Source of the DNA: Sphingobium indicum B90A
GTDB lineage: Bacteria; Pseudomonadota; Alphaproteobacteria; Sphingomonadales; Sphingomonadaceae
Reading direction: 5' to 3'
Assembly (NCBI RefSeq): GCF_000264945.2
Contig: NZ_CP013070.1
Span: forward strand, 2,976,001-3,040,000
DNA length: 64,000 nucleotides
Shown here: positions 17,290-25,955 of the stretch, piece after piece
How positions within the stretch are numbered: the first letter of the stretch is position 1
Layout of the letters: every line of letters begins with the position of its first letter
Translations under genes and position numbers: made by a program
The notes under the pieces: generated by a model
The model's input: the letters and a program-made list of their open reading frames with translations, nothing else
Databases searched by the model: none
Told to the model about the DNA's origin: nothing

Positions 17290-17697
17290 ATGCAGAATCT
17301 CGTCATCCTCGCCGGCAATGTCGGCGCCACGCCCGAAGCCCGCACCACCCAGGGCGGCACCCGCATCACGCATTTCAGCCTCGCCACCTCGCGTCCGAAG
17401 CGCGATAGCAACGGCAAGATCCTCCGCGACGACAACAACCGCCGGCTCGAGGATACCGAATGGCACCGGATCACCTGCTTCAACGGGGTCGGCAAGACGG
17501 TCGAGCAGTATGTCGACAAAGGCATGAAGGTCATGGTCCGTGGCCGCATTCACTACACCCGCTGGACCGACAACGAGAATATCGAGCGCTACGGCGTCGA
17601 GATCATCGCCGATGAGGTGACCTTCCTCACCCGCGCCAAGGCGAACGACAATGCTGGCGGCGGCCACGAGCCCGAGGATGATGAAATCCCATTCTGA
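17290..17697 (+). CDS. ssb: Single-stranded DNA-binding protein
   Basis: A 135-aa SSB. It has the OB-fold start MQNLVILAGNVGATPEARTT, the conserved FSLATSRPK strand, WHRITCFNGVGKTVEQYV and the VRGRIHYTRWTDNENIERYG region. The acidic tail ends in DDEIPF, which SSB uses to recruit partner proteins. It lacks the long Gly/Gln linker of chromosomal SSB, as is usual for plasmid and ICE copies. ICE-borne SSB coats single-stranded DNA during conjugation and early replication. It lies in the block of plasmid-type genes after IS6100 copy 1. Confidence 0.93.
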   Translation: MQNLVILAGNVGATPEARTTQGGTRITHFSLATSRPKRDSNGKILRDDNNRRLEDTEWHRITCFNGVGKTVEQYVDKGMKVMVRGRIHYTRWTDNENIERYGVEIIADEVTFLTRAKANDNAGGGHEPEDDEIPF

Positions 17698-17710
17698 AAT
17701 CGGTCCCATT

Positions 17711-17737
17711 AGGCCCGGCGGCATCGCCGCCGGGCCT
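17711..17737. terminator. Hairpin terminator after ssb
   Basis: AGGCCCGGCGGC (17711-17722) pairs perfectly with GCCGCCGGGCCT (17726-17737) around an ATC loop. It lies between the convergent ssb and SNase-like genes. There is no long T-run, so termination may be bidirectional but moderate. Confidence 0.65.
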
Positions 17738-17772
17738 CCATTCCTGCTCAGGCCGGAAAGGAGGCAGGCGGA

Positions 17773-18243
17773 TCAGCGGGATCGGCATCGCCCGTGGGCA
17801 TAGCGGTCCCAGCGCAGCACGGTGCCTGTGCGGATCATGGCGCAGCTCAGATCGCCGAAAGAGGGCGCCGCGCACCAGGCGCCGGTCCTGTTGCCACGCG
17901 CATTGCCAGTTGAAAGGCAGCGCATGGTGGGGCCATCGACCAGAATGTGGCCCGTGCTGGTGCGCCCCTGAGCGCCGCCGAGCAGATTAACAAGAGCGTC
18001 ACGGGCGGCCAGAGCGCTCGCCTCGGGGCAGGGCTGACCTGGCCGGCAACTCCCGTCCATCTCGCGGGCCGCAATTCCGGCGAGACGGACATGCATGCCT
18101 TCACGGCACCAGATCGGTCCATCTCCATCCCAGACGCGCGTCGGTGTGCAGGCGAAAACCTGACCATCGGGAATGACGGTGGCGGCAAGCAGGAGTGCGA
18201 ACAGCATCGCGGCGACGCTAGCCCAGCGGCGCGCGCTTGTCAT
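17773..18243 (-). CDS. SNase-like exported protein
   Basis: A 156-aa protein starting MTSARRWASVAAMLFALLLA, a signal peptide or membrane anchor. The mature part has VWDGDGPIWCREGMHVRLAG followed by IAARE, matching the thermonuclease segment V-x-D-G-D...RL-x-G-I-x-x-x-E. The Arg and Glu of the active site are kept, but the usual Asp of RLxGIDAPE is Ala. The later Arg region (RGNRTGAWC) is divergent. Small SNase-like proteins of this kind are frequent on sphingomonad plasmids. Full nuclease activity is doubtful because of the Asp change. Confidence 0.65.
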   Translation of the reverse strand: MTSARRWASVAAMLFALLLAATVIPDGQVFACTPTRVWDGDGPIWCREGMHVRLAGIAAREMDGSCRPGQPCPEASALAARDALVNLLGGAQGRTSTGHILVDGPTMRCLSTGNARGNRTGAWCAAPSFGDLSCAMIRTGTVLRWDRYAHGRCRSR

Positions 18244-18414
18244 GGGTATGCCATCGTCGGACCGGCGGGGCGGGCGTGACCGCCTGGGCAAAAGTCGGCG
18301 GGATCATGGGGGCCTGGCCGGCGGGGCCACCCGCTCTTAATCAGGCGCAATCCTTGGTCCGACCAGCGGCCTATTGCGATCAACCCGCAAGGGGTCCGGT
18401 CGCTGCGCTACGGC

Positions 18415-18434
18415 TTTTTGGGCTGCGCCAAAAA
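18415..18434. promoter_or_regulatory. Hairpin in leader of the 54-aa gene
   Basis: TTTTTGG (18415-18421) and CCAAAAA (18428-18434) form a 7-bp stem around GCTGCG, about 80 bases before the small gene at 18514. An A-run follows on the plus strand. Read on the minus strand it ends in T residues and could terminate leftward transcription. Role uncertain. Confidence 0.35.
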
Positions 18435-18513
18435 AATGATCGTGGCCGCCGGCCGGACACATCGGGCGCCAGTCGAGCGGGACGGACCCGCCGGCGCGCA
18501 AAGGAGCCCCGAC

Positions 18514-18678
18514 ATGTTCACCGACATCGCAACCGCTCGTCGTCACGCCTTCAGCCTCTCGCGCAGCCTCATGGTGGTCACCTTCGTCATCGCGATAGGG
18601 CAGCAATATGGGGTCATCACCGCGGAGGATGCGGACGGCAGCGTTGCCTTGGTGGCCGAATATGATCCATTCGCCTGA
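18514..18678 (+). CDS. 54-aa conserved-looking plasmid peptide
   Basis: A 54-aa product starting MFTDIATARRHAFSLSRSLM, with AAGGAG 7 bases before the ATG. A hydrophobic segment (SLMVVTFVIAIGQQYGVIT) could be a single membrane helix. It ends VAEYDPFA. I recall similar short proteins on alphaproteobacterial plasmids and ICEs, without known function. The strong ribosome-binding site, plausible start and following terminator support a real gene. Confidence 0.6.
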   Translation: MFTDIATARRHAFSLSRSLMVVTFVIAIGQQYGVITAEDADGSVALVAEYDPFA

Positions 18679-18686
18679 TGGCTCCT

Positions 18687-18707
18687 CCGGGAGCCTACGG
18701 CTCCCGG
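18687..18707. terminator. Hairpin terminator after the 54-aa gene
   Basis: CCGGGAGCC (18687-18695) pairs perfectly with GGCTCCCGG (18699-18707) around TAC and is followed by CTTT, nine bases after the stop codon. Confidence 0.65.
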
Positions 18708-18771
18708 CTTTGCCATGGAGGGCGTGTCATTGATTCAACGAAAATAAAGGCAGCAGCGCTAGGCATTTGGC

Positions 18772-19293
18772 ATGGATGAAGGTGCGCCAATCGAAATTGC
18801 CAACGATGATCCCTTGTGGAACCAGGCGATCCAAGATGTGAACGCGTGGCGCGGCGCGTGTTTGCAGCATTTCTCGGCGGCTGAAGCGGCCGTCACCGAA
18901 ACGCTGCTCCTTCTCAAGGCGATTCCGGGTCGAGGGGAGGCAGTACGGCTGCGGCATTTGATCGGTCAGCGGTTCGATGACCTCAGCAAACTTATCGAGG
19001 CAGAAGGCGCTTTCGCTCAAGAAGGCAAGGCGGCCGCCAAGGCCCTTTCGGATCTCCGCACACTCGAGGGCCTACGGTCGTTTCTTGCCCATGGTCAGGC
19101 CAAGATCGCGCTCGAGCGAACCGGAAAATGGATCGTGATCTTGCGACATGTCTCGATCCGCGGGCAGCAGGCTGAACGCCTGGTGCTGCTTTTCGAACAA
19201 GCCGAGGCGGAAGAACGTCTCACCGATCTGAAACGGAAAAGTCAGAAGCTTTGCTCTGTTCTCGGCAATTTCCGGCGAACCGTGAAGAGCTGA
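18772..19293 (+). CDS. HEPN-like hypothetical protein
   Basis: A 173-aa, mostly helical protein without signal peptide. Near residue 100 it has LEGLRSFLAHGQAKIALERT. The RSFLAH stretch fits the R-x4-H catalytic motif of HEPN ribonucleases and follows a long helical region, as in that fold. The N-terminal part (WRGACLQHFSAAEAAVTETL) and the basic C-terminus (RLTDLKRKSQKLCSVLGNFR) are not diagnostic. It lies beside the SNF2/Hsp70/PLD block but on the opposite strand. No MNT-type antitoxin is adjacent. HEPN membership is an inference from one motif. Confidence 0.55.
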   Translation: MDEGAPIEIANDDPLWNQAIQDVNAWRGACLQHFSAAEAAVTETLLLLKAIPGRGEAVRLRHLIGQRFDDLSKLIEAEGAFAQEGKAAAKALSDLRTLEGLRSFLAHGQAKIALERTGKWIVILRHVSIRGQQAERLVLLFEQAEAEERLTDLKRKSQKLCSVLGNFRRTVKS

Positions 19294-19399
19294 ACGGGCG
19301 GCTCCGGCGATGCCGGACCGGGCTCTAGGCTTCGCCCTGAGCCTTGGATTTCCAAGTCTCAGCCCATTCGGGTGACGATCCCTGCCGCGCGGTTCCCGC

Positions 19400-19945
19400 C
19401 TAACGCGCAAGAGATTGCCAACGCTCTGCCTGCCGATTGACGGCCAAGTGCTTTTCAGGCGGCCATTCAATCGTCGCCAGAAAGGCATTGAGCTGATCTA
19501 TAGGCTCAGCGGCGCTGAGCACGCGGGCATCATTCCAACGCTTCGCATCTGCAGGCGCCGCTGCCAGGACATTGGCTTCAAGCGAAAGCAGCTCCGCCCG
19601 AGAAAGGCCAGGAAGCGCAATCGCTACCGCACGGCAATGTTCCCTGACGAAGAGACGGCGCAATTCCTTGGCGATTTTGCCATCCCTCGGGCAGGAGGCC
19701 GCTGCCTTGCGAGCGTGAAACATCCGGCCAGCATTGTAGACGGTCGAAAATTTGTGGCTGTTGTTATCACCGCCCACATGGCGCTTGAAGATCCGGTCGT
19801 TCAGGCATTTGGCGGTAATGCCGATGTAGCGCGCATGGCCTTCATGATCGTAGAGCGCGTATATGCCCTGGCCCTGCGGAACCGTCTCAAGGCGGGCGGG
19901 CGCCGTCCCCAGCAATTGGGCGAGGATCGATGTTGGATCGTACAT
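19400..19945 (-). CDS. GIY-YIG nuclease family protein
   Basis: A 181-aa protein. The GIY-YIG core lies at residues about 25-60: GIYALYDHEGHARYIGIT, with the catalytic Arg in NDRIFKRHVGG. The C-terminal 100 residues are helical and unassigned, including LSRAELLSLEANVLAAAPAD, where the Glu could be the metal ligand. It is the last gene of the minus-strand block, 131 bases after the PLD-like gene, so co-transcription is possible. GIY-YIG enzymes cut DNA in repair, homing and restriction; here a defence role is suggested by context only. Confidence 0.75.
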   Translation of the reverse strand: MYDPTSILAQLLGTAPARLETVPQGQGIYALYDHEGHARYIGITAKCLNDRIFKRHVGGDNNSHKFSTVYNAGRMFHARKAAASCPRDGKIAKELRRLFVREHCRAVAIALPGLSRAELLSLEANVLAAAPADAKRWNDARVLSAAEPIDQLNAFLATIEWPPEKHLAVNRQAERWQSLAR

Positions 19946-20076
19946 AGTCTGTCGCTGAAATCAGATGAGGCGGCGCGCTTCAAGTGTCCCAGATGCCGTC
20001 GTGATCCGGAACGGTCAGTCCGGACGGGTGATCAACTTGGCCTCCGCGATCGCCACCCGTAGGTGACGACACGCCT

Positions 20077-22545
20077 TCAGCCTGTTTGGATCTGCTGGCT
20101 AAGCTGGCTGTAATGACCCAGCAGACGCTCGGTTTCTTCTGGATCAATGCCAAGCGCACCGTCCAGCTTGCGGACGAAATCCTGTTCGGCGCTGCCGTCA
20201 AGCGAGGGCCAGTTCTGGGTGGTTTTCCAGATGGCGACCGTGCTGCGGGTCACGAATGCCGCAAGCTGGGTTTGCTTGCTGCCATCGGCCGCCATTACCG
20301 AGCGGGCAAGGGCCCAACGGCTCAATACGATCAGAGCGAAACAGTCATAGGGCAGCTCGGTTTGATGCTGCCCGATAGAGATACGGGATAGCAGCGCTGC
20401 TTCCGATCGGCTGCCCAGCCACAACCGTTGAAGGATGCGCCCGGCGCGAACGACGAAGGCACGTTCACGATCGTGCTGTTTGGGAACGAGGTCGAGCGCG
20501 AAGAGCTCGTCGCGCTGATCGCCATCCTTGATCTGGAGGGGACGGCGGCAGGCCTCGACCATCAACCGAAGGATGAAACAGATTTCGGCCGTGAGTTTGC
20601 GTGGTGGAGGCGTCTCTTCGCTGGCCAGGCGGGCAATATAGGCCTCGAAGCTATCCAGAGCCTTCAAAATGTCGAGGCTTTGCCTCTCGGCTTCATCGCG
20701 GCGGTAAACCCGTGGCTCTCGCGGAGGTGGATTGCCGTCTTCGCTACCCGATGGATCCTCTAAGCGGTTGCCATGATCCGGGCCGGGATCATCGTCGCTT
20801 TGCGGCATCTCGTCGGTGTAGAGCGTATCGTCGTCGGCATCATCACCCTCTTCTTGCTGGGGCAGGTTGATCCCACGCAAGATGATCCTGAGGAGGTTGA
20901 CTGCGTCCGGATCATCAAAATTGAGCCGCCCGCTGTCGCCCGTCGCCGGGACATTTGCTGCCATGGCCGTTCGGAAAGCTTCCGGGCTATCATAATCATA
21001 GACCTCGTGCTCGGCATCGCTGCCGCTGCTCTTCGTTCGTGCCTGTCCCGCCGACGTGGCAGGTGTCACCGCTTTTCGTCGGCCCTGCGGCGTCTCGGAA
21101 AATATGATGGCGGCCAGATTTGCCAGTTCAAGAAAGTCGCCATCCTCCAGTTCGACCTTCGCAAAGGCTGAGCGCAGGCGCTTGTCGCCCATGCCAGGTG
21201 CGGCATGGGTCAAGCTGACCTCATCGTTGACGATGACGGCGCTGGTTAGCGTTCCATCGGCCAATCGCACCCGCGCGATTAGAGGAGGGCGGGGCTTACT
21301 GGGTAGCTCGACTGACCGGCCACGGCTGCGGGTCGGATGGAATGGAAATTCACCCTCTGCTATGACGAGGGTGGCACCCTCCGGCTCCGTAATGCGGTTC
21401 GAGGGTGTCCATCGGATGGTGTTGCCGGCGGCTTCCAACGTGCCAGGAGGGATGCCCGCGTCGGACTGGGTATCGGTCAGTTGCTTGGCTTGCGGATATA
21501 GATGCTTACGATCAATCGGCACCGAAATATCCAGACCCAGAGCGCCTAGGCCGGTGCCCGCCTTGAGCCGGCGATAGATCGAACACTCCGCGTTGCGGGC
21601 CGCTTTGTCGGCGAGGCCAAGGGCATCATCTGAGCAATTCGCGCTACCATAAACGAGATGATCCCAGTGCTCGGTCTGGATGAGCAAAGCCTTGGCATGG
21701 ATGAAGCGCGCGCGGTCATTACCATCAAAGATGCTTGCGAACCGGGCATCGGGTATGAGCGGCAAGCCATCGAGTGGGAATTGGGGCCGGTGGGCGCTGA
21801 GCGCGATAATGATTTCCTGGGGGCGCATGGCATCGATCAGGCCGAGCAACCCGTCGAGATTTGCGTCCCAGTAAGGGGACATGACGATGAGCCGGGTTAC
21901 GGGCACGGTGCCGACAAGCCCAGCGAGGCGCATGAGGATGCCAGCCTCGCCTTTTCCGGCTTCGCACAGCAAATCGACAAACGAGCCATCGCCTAGCGCG
22001 AGCGGCGCGTCATTGGCGTCTATCTCAAACAGCCAGGCCGCATCGCGTTCGATCAGATCAAGCTTGCGCTTCATCGCTTCAAGTCCAGCGTCCTTCAACC
22101 AGGGCGCGACATAGTCGAAGGCCTTGCGGATCAGCTGGCGACTGGCGTTCGCATCCTCATCGTCGCGTTTGCGCCACCATTCGATTTGACCGACGATCTC
22201 CCGGTTGCGTCCCCAACCCGCTGCCGTCGCATTGGCTGAACCGATGATCACGCAACCGGCATCGCTGCCCAAGCGGATGCTGACTTTCGGATGGAAGGCG
22301 CCGGGCACGGAAATCGGCAGCAGGGCATAGGCTGAGCCCGCTCGCGCAAAGGATTCCGGTGTCTGCGCGATCGCGCGCTGCAGCATGTTGGCATCGGCCA
22401 TGAGGATGTTGTTGTCGCAGCCATAGCTGCGCAGCCGATGATGGAGCGATCCATCATAGAATGCCGCGTCTACAGAGTAGGTCGTTGTGATCGAGGTATG
22501 GAATCCGGTCCGCGCCAGATCCTTAAAGAGGCTGATTCTGTTCAA
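20077..22545 (-). CDS. Phospholipase-D-like (HKD) protein
   Basis: An 822-aa protein with two PLD-type half-sites: FHPKVSIRLGSDAGCVIIGS plus ANAT near residues 84-110, and FIHAKALLIQTEHWDHLVYG plus SANCS near 285-310. Both show H-x-K followed by G-S-x-N, as in PLD nucleases and the DrmC/DpdK-type defence proteins. The C-terminal half (about 500-822) contains an acidic DDADDDTLYTDE linker and an unrecognised helical region. It starts inside the end of the preceding 525-aa gene (23-base overlap), so the genes are co-translated. A DNA- or lipid-cleaving role is inferred from the motif. Confidence 0.75.
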   Translation of the reverse strand: MNRISLFKDLARTGFHTSITTTYSVDAAFYDGSLHHRLRSYGCDNNILMADANMLQRAIAQTPESFARAGSAYALLPISVPGAFHPKVSIRLGSDAGCVIIGSANATAAGWGRNREIVGQIEWWRKRDDEDANASRQLIRKAFDYVAPWLKDAGLEAMKRKLDLIERDAAWLFEIDANDAPLALGDGSFVDLLCEAGKGEAGILMRLAGLVGTVPVTRLIVMSPYWDANLDGLLGLIDAMRPQEIIIALSAHRPQFPLDGLPLIPDARFASIFDGNDRARFIHAKALLIQTEHWDHLVYGSANCSDDALGLADKAARNAECSIYRRLKAGTGLGALGLDISVPIDRKHLYPQAKQLTDTQSDAGIPPGTLEAAGNTIRWTPSNRITEPEGATLVIAEGEFPFHPTRSRGRSVELPSKPRPPLIARVRLADGTLTSAVIVNDEVSLTHAAPGMGDKRLRSAFAKVELEDGDFLELANLAAIIFSETPQGRRKAVTPATSAGQARTKSSGSDAEHEVYDYDSPEAFRTAMAANVPATGDSGRLNFDDPDAVNLLRIILRGINLPQQEEGDDADDDTLYTDEMPQSDDDPGPDHGNRLEDPSGSEDGNPPPREPRVYRRDEAERQSLDILKALDSFEAYIARLASEETPPPRKLTAEICFILRLMVEACRRPLQIKDGDQRDELFALDLVPKQHDRERAFVVRAGRILQRLWLGSRSEAALLSRISIGQHQTELPYDCFALIVLSRWALARSVMAADGSKQTQLAAFVTRSTVAIWKTTQNWPSLDGSAEQDFVRKLDGALGIDPEETERLLGHYSQLSQQIQTG

Positions 22546-24100
22546 GGAACGCCTCCCCGTCCGCTGTCACGCCGCTGGCATGCAGGTATCCCGCATCGCG
22601 CAGCACCCGGGTCAGATTGAAGAGCCGGGGCGTGGTGTAGCCATACTCCCCCAACCGCCCTTCGCTCAGCAGTCCGTCTTCAACCAGGAAATGATAGGTG
22701 AAGGTGCCCGCCGCCGAAAGCTTGCGGCCGGCGATGATCTGATGATCGATGATAATATGCCTGAACAGAACAGCGGCGATCGCTTGCTGAACGGGCTCCT
22801 GTCGTGCCGTATCGAGCGTGCGCAAAATGCCGTCCAGCGACCGACCGTCACGCCCGGCTACGGCGGCGATGATAGGTCGGACATTTCCCTCGTTCTCGGC
22901 CCATTTCGCCCAGAGGATGCCGAGCAGCTTGAATGCATCGAGTAGTGTCCCCGGTGTTGGCTGCAAGCCCGACCTCAAATTTTCAAGGACGACTTCGGCG
23001 TGAAGCGCCTCGTCATTGTCGGCGAGCCCGACCAGAGCGTCCGCCCAATCCGACCAGGTTGATGTGTTCTGCGGGATCGCCTCATCCACCAGTTTGGCGA
23101 CGAGTTGTCGTGGTTCGATGCCGTTGGTGTAGCTCTCGCATTGTAGGCCTATCAGGCCATTGAGGGCGCACTCCAGGGCAATATGTCCATATTCATTGGC
23201 TTGATAGGCGCGCCATCGGTCGACGGTCTTGCCCGGGGGCTGATACGGTTGCCCGTTTGGAAGTGCGCGCGTGTAAAGCGCTTGGCGCAACCCGTTGATG
23301 TCGCCAGGCTCGATGCCGTTGCGATAGAGGTCGAGCACGAGCCAGATAGACGCCCGGCGCGCTAAACTCGCCTTGGATTGGTCTCCTTGCCCGAGCAGAA
23401 AGTCGCGCAACGCGGCCTGTTCGGGCGAACCGTGCGGAATGTGTGCAGGGTGGATGGCCGCACCAATGTTTTGGAGCTGCTGCGATGTCGCTGTTCCAGA
23501 AAGCAGGACGGTCTCGATCTCATCTGCTATCGGACCGATCGAACCTGCAAAAGCGGCAGAAACCAGCTGGCCCTGACCCTGGGTGACCGGCACGGAAGAT
23601 GCGGTGAGCCAGCCCATTTCGGTCAAAGTGGGCGCATAAGCCGCCCCATAGTTCCCCCGCGCCGCTTGCAGATAGGTTTTCTCGGATGTTCGGTCGTCGG
23701 TGAACGGCCTGAAGTCGATGCCATTGCTGCGCGCTACGTCGCGCTGCTGGTTGGCCCAATTTGCTCCGCCCAATCCATCGCTGCCGTCCATATCATTGAT
23801 AACCGTCGCGAGCGCGTAAAGCGCCTCGCCCCGTCTCATGAAGCGGGCAAAGCGGGCTGGATCATCCGAGTGGTGCTTCTTTTCGTAGAGTTCAATCAAC
23901 CATGGGAAATAGGCATAATATCTGAGGCGATTGGTGATGTTCGTGATGTTCGGAACCAGAGATTGGTAAATCCTGATGCTCGTCGCCTGGAGGCCAAGAG
24001 GGTCGAGGCCCATCGTCCAGCTGCCGGTCTTCGTCCAATAGGGATCGCCGTCCTGTTCAGATAATTCGAGTGCTACGCTCACTTCGTTCCCATTTTCCAT
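22523..24100 (-). CDS. Unrecognised protein of the SNF2/Hsp70/PLD block
   Basis: A 525-aa protein from the only ATG near the start of homology-like sequence; a TTG at 24175 would add 25 residues and give tighter spacing. Neither start has a good ribosome-binding site. There is no signal peptide or known catalytic motif. Notable features are WTMGLDPLGLQATSIRIYQS followed by RLRYYAYFPWLIELYEKKHH near the N-terminus, and a possible winged-helix C-terminus (LFNLTRVLRDAGYLHASGVT). It overlaps the PLD-like gene and follows the Hsp70-like gene closely, so it is an integral part of the operon. I do not recognise the family. Confidence 0.7.
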   Translation of the reverse strand: MENGNEVSVALELSEQDGDPYWTKTGSWTMGLDPLGLQATSIRIYQSLVPNITNITNRLRYYAYFPWLIELYEKKHHSDDPARFARFMRRGEALYALATVINDMDGSDGLGGANWANQQRDVARSNGIDFRPFTDDRTSEKTYLQAARGNYGAAYAPTLTEMGWLTASSVPVTQGQGQLVSAAFAGSIGPIADEIETVLLSGTATSQQLQNIGAAIHPAHIPHGSPEQAALRDFLLGQGDQSKASLARRASIWLVLDLYRNGIEPGDINGLRQALYTRALPNGQPYQPPGKTVDRWRAYQANEYGHIALECALNGLIGLQCESYTNGIEPRQLVAKLVDEAIPQNTSTWSDWADALVGLADNDEALHAEVVLENLRSGLQPTPGTLLDAFKLLGILWAKWAENEGNVRPIIAAVAGRDGRSLDGILRTLDTARQEPVQQAIAAVLFRHIIIDHQIIAGRKLSAAGTFTYHFLVEDGLLSEGRLGEYGYTTPRLFNLTRVLRDAGYLHASGVTADGEAFLEQNQPL

Positions 24101-24191
24101 TATTTTGACGCTGGAGAATGCCACTTTGATACTTCCACAATCATATTGGCGTGGTTCTAGGCAGTGGCTCGGCAAAGAATGTGCGCGAGCA

Positions 24192-25955
24192 TCATGTCAT
24201 CTCCGGCCCGACGAAGCTGGATTCCATTCGCACCAGCGGCGTGATGGAGGGCACTTGTGATGGCAGCTTGATCTCAGGAAGATCCGGTAGATCGCGGGTC
24301 AGGCCATAGGCGAGCAGCAGCCGTGATCGATCACATGACATGTCGGTCATGGCCTTCGGCGGGAGCGGGTGGATCGTCGGGGCTGCGCCCAGCACCCTTT
24401 CCGTCGGCATTTCAGCGATGAACCGGTCATGGACTTCTGTTTTGCAGCCGCCACCGGTCACGAGCAGTTGGACCGGCTTTCTGCGGTAGGCGGCGTGAAA
24501 GCCGTCCTGAGCGCGTTCAGGCGAGCGCGCCCGGCCAAAGACCTCCTCGAATTCATGGTCGCATGCGCGCTTGAAATCTCCTGCGCTCAGCTGGCGACTA
24601 AGCGCGCTGTCTAGCGCAGCGGCGCCGAGAAGTTCGACGGCGGCTGAGAACACCGCGACACGCTCGCGGCCCACGAGATTGAAAGCGACGATATCGAGAG
24701 TCGATGCTCCAACATCGACAAGCATGTGGGAGCCTGGTTGGGAGGTCGGCGCGAACGCATAGCCCGCGACTGCCGCGGTCAATTCCGGCACGAGGTAAAA
24801 GCCTGTCGGCAATCGGTCCGGCGATCGAGAATGTGTCTGCCGCACCAGATCTGGGGTCAATCGCGAAGCAAAAGGGGCGAGCTCGACAGCTGCGGCAACG
24901 ATCCTTTTGAAGATCGAGAAAGATCTCGCATCATCATGCGCGGCAACGGGGATACCGACATTCACGGCCATGAACTGATCCGCACCCGCCGGACCGAGCG
25001 GCTTGGCCTGCCTGTACCATCCGAAGAAATGCGCGAAATGAAGGGCGAGAAAGGCGGCAGCCGCTTCGACCCGGGTGATGCTGACGTCGGGCCTCACCAG
25101 CTCGCCCCCATGGGCTCCGATGATACCGGTTTTGAAGCCCTCGAGCGTTACCGCACCAGGCAGGGGGTAAAGCGAAAAACGGCCAGTTTTGGGGTCAAGC
25201 CACAAGGCAGTCTGCCAAAGATAAGGATGCCCGAAGGACTGTAGGCCTTCAGACGCGGGCATGGCCTTGGTCGGGTTATCCGCATGATAGGGCTGGCTCA
25301 CGGCGAGCTTGACCGAACTCGTTCCGAAATCGAAGCCGACGATGAAACCGTCGTCGAGGTCAGGCTGGAGCTTTTTCGCGAGCTGCGCCGCGCCATCAAC
25401 GATTGCGCGGTTGATCATCGCCTGGTTCTGGGGCGTGATCGAAACCGGACGTGGCTCGATCATTGGCGTGGTGTTGCTCACTGCCGCAATGACCTTGCGG
25501 AATATTGTGTCCCTCGGAATGGCCGGCTCCGCTACGACTGGAGCAGGCTGCTTCACAGCGGCGGCGGCCCGCTCGGCTTCCAGGATGGCCTGATAGGCGG
25601 CCTTCATCCCTGGGCCTTTGAGGATGATTTTCTTCGGGCCTTTGGACTTGGGTTGTGGCTGGGCCTTCTTGTTTTTTGCTTTCTGCGCTTTGGCCCCCAG
25701 TTTGGAGGCTCGTTGGCCTGCCCCGTTCCGCGCCGGAAAAGTTGAAAGAGGAGGACACGACGTCGATTCGCCTTGCCCTACCGCCTGCTTCGCGAGCATT
25801 TGTTGCTCGATATCGGCAAAATCGCCGTCCGCTGCCGGGGGCTTTCGGTCAGGGCTTCGGGACGGGGCATTTGTTCCGGCCAAGCTCGTGCGCAGGTCCA
25901 TCAGGGCGGAAGCGGCATCAGCCAAGCTTGCGAAGCTCTTGCCTTTCTTGCTCAT
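24192..25955 (-). CDS. Hsp70/actin-like ATPase
   Basis: A 587-aa protein. Residues 1-190 are low-complexity and basic (for example KAQKAKNKKAQPQPKSKGPK). The rest has the actin/Hsp70 nucleotide-binding motifs in order: phosphate-1 FIVGFDFGTSSVKLAVS, phosphate-2 MLVDVGASTLDIVAFNLVG and adenosine motif VQLLVTGGGCKTEVHDRF. No canonical DnaK substrate-binding domain follows. Its ATG overlaps the SNF2 stop (ATGA), so the two are translationally coupled. Actin-like ATPases beside a SNF2 motor suggest a nucleotide-driven switch or assembly; the role is inferred. Confidence 0.8.
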   Translation of the reverse strand: MSKKGKSFASLADAASALMDLRTSLAGTNAPSRSPDRKPPAADGDFADIEQQMLAKQAVGQGESTSCPPLSTFPARNGAGQRASKLGAKAQKAKNKKAQPQPKSKGPKKIILKGPGMKAAYQAILEAERAAAAVKQPAPVVAEPAIPRDTIFRKVIAAVSNTTPMIEPRPVSITPQNQAMINRAIVDGAAQLAKKLQPDLDDGFIVGFDFGTSSVKLAVSQPYHADNPTKAMPASEGLQSFGHPYLWQTALWLDPKTGRFSLYPLPGAVTLEGFKTGIIGAHGGELVRPDVSITRVEAAAAFLALHFAHFFGWYRQAKPLGPAGADQFMAVNVGIPVAAHDDARSFSIFKRIVAAAVELAPFASRLTPDLVRQTHSRSPDRLPTGFYLVPELTAAVAGYAFAPTSQPGSHMLVDVGASTLDIVAFNLVGRERVAVFSAAVELLGAAALDSALSRQLSAGDFKRACDHEFEEVFGRARSPERAQDGFHAAYRRKPVQLLVTGGGCKTEVHDRFIAEMPTERVLGAAPTIHPLPPKAMTDMSCDRSRLLLAYGLTRDLPDLPEIKLPSQVPSITPLVRMESSFVGPEMT

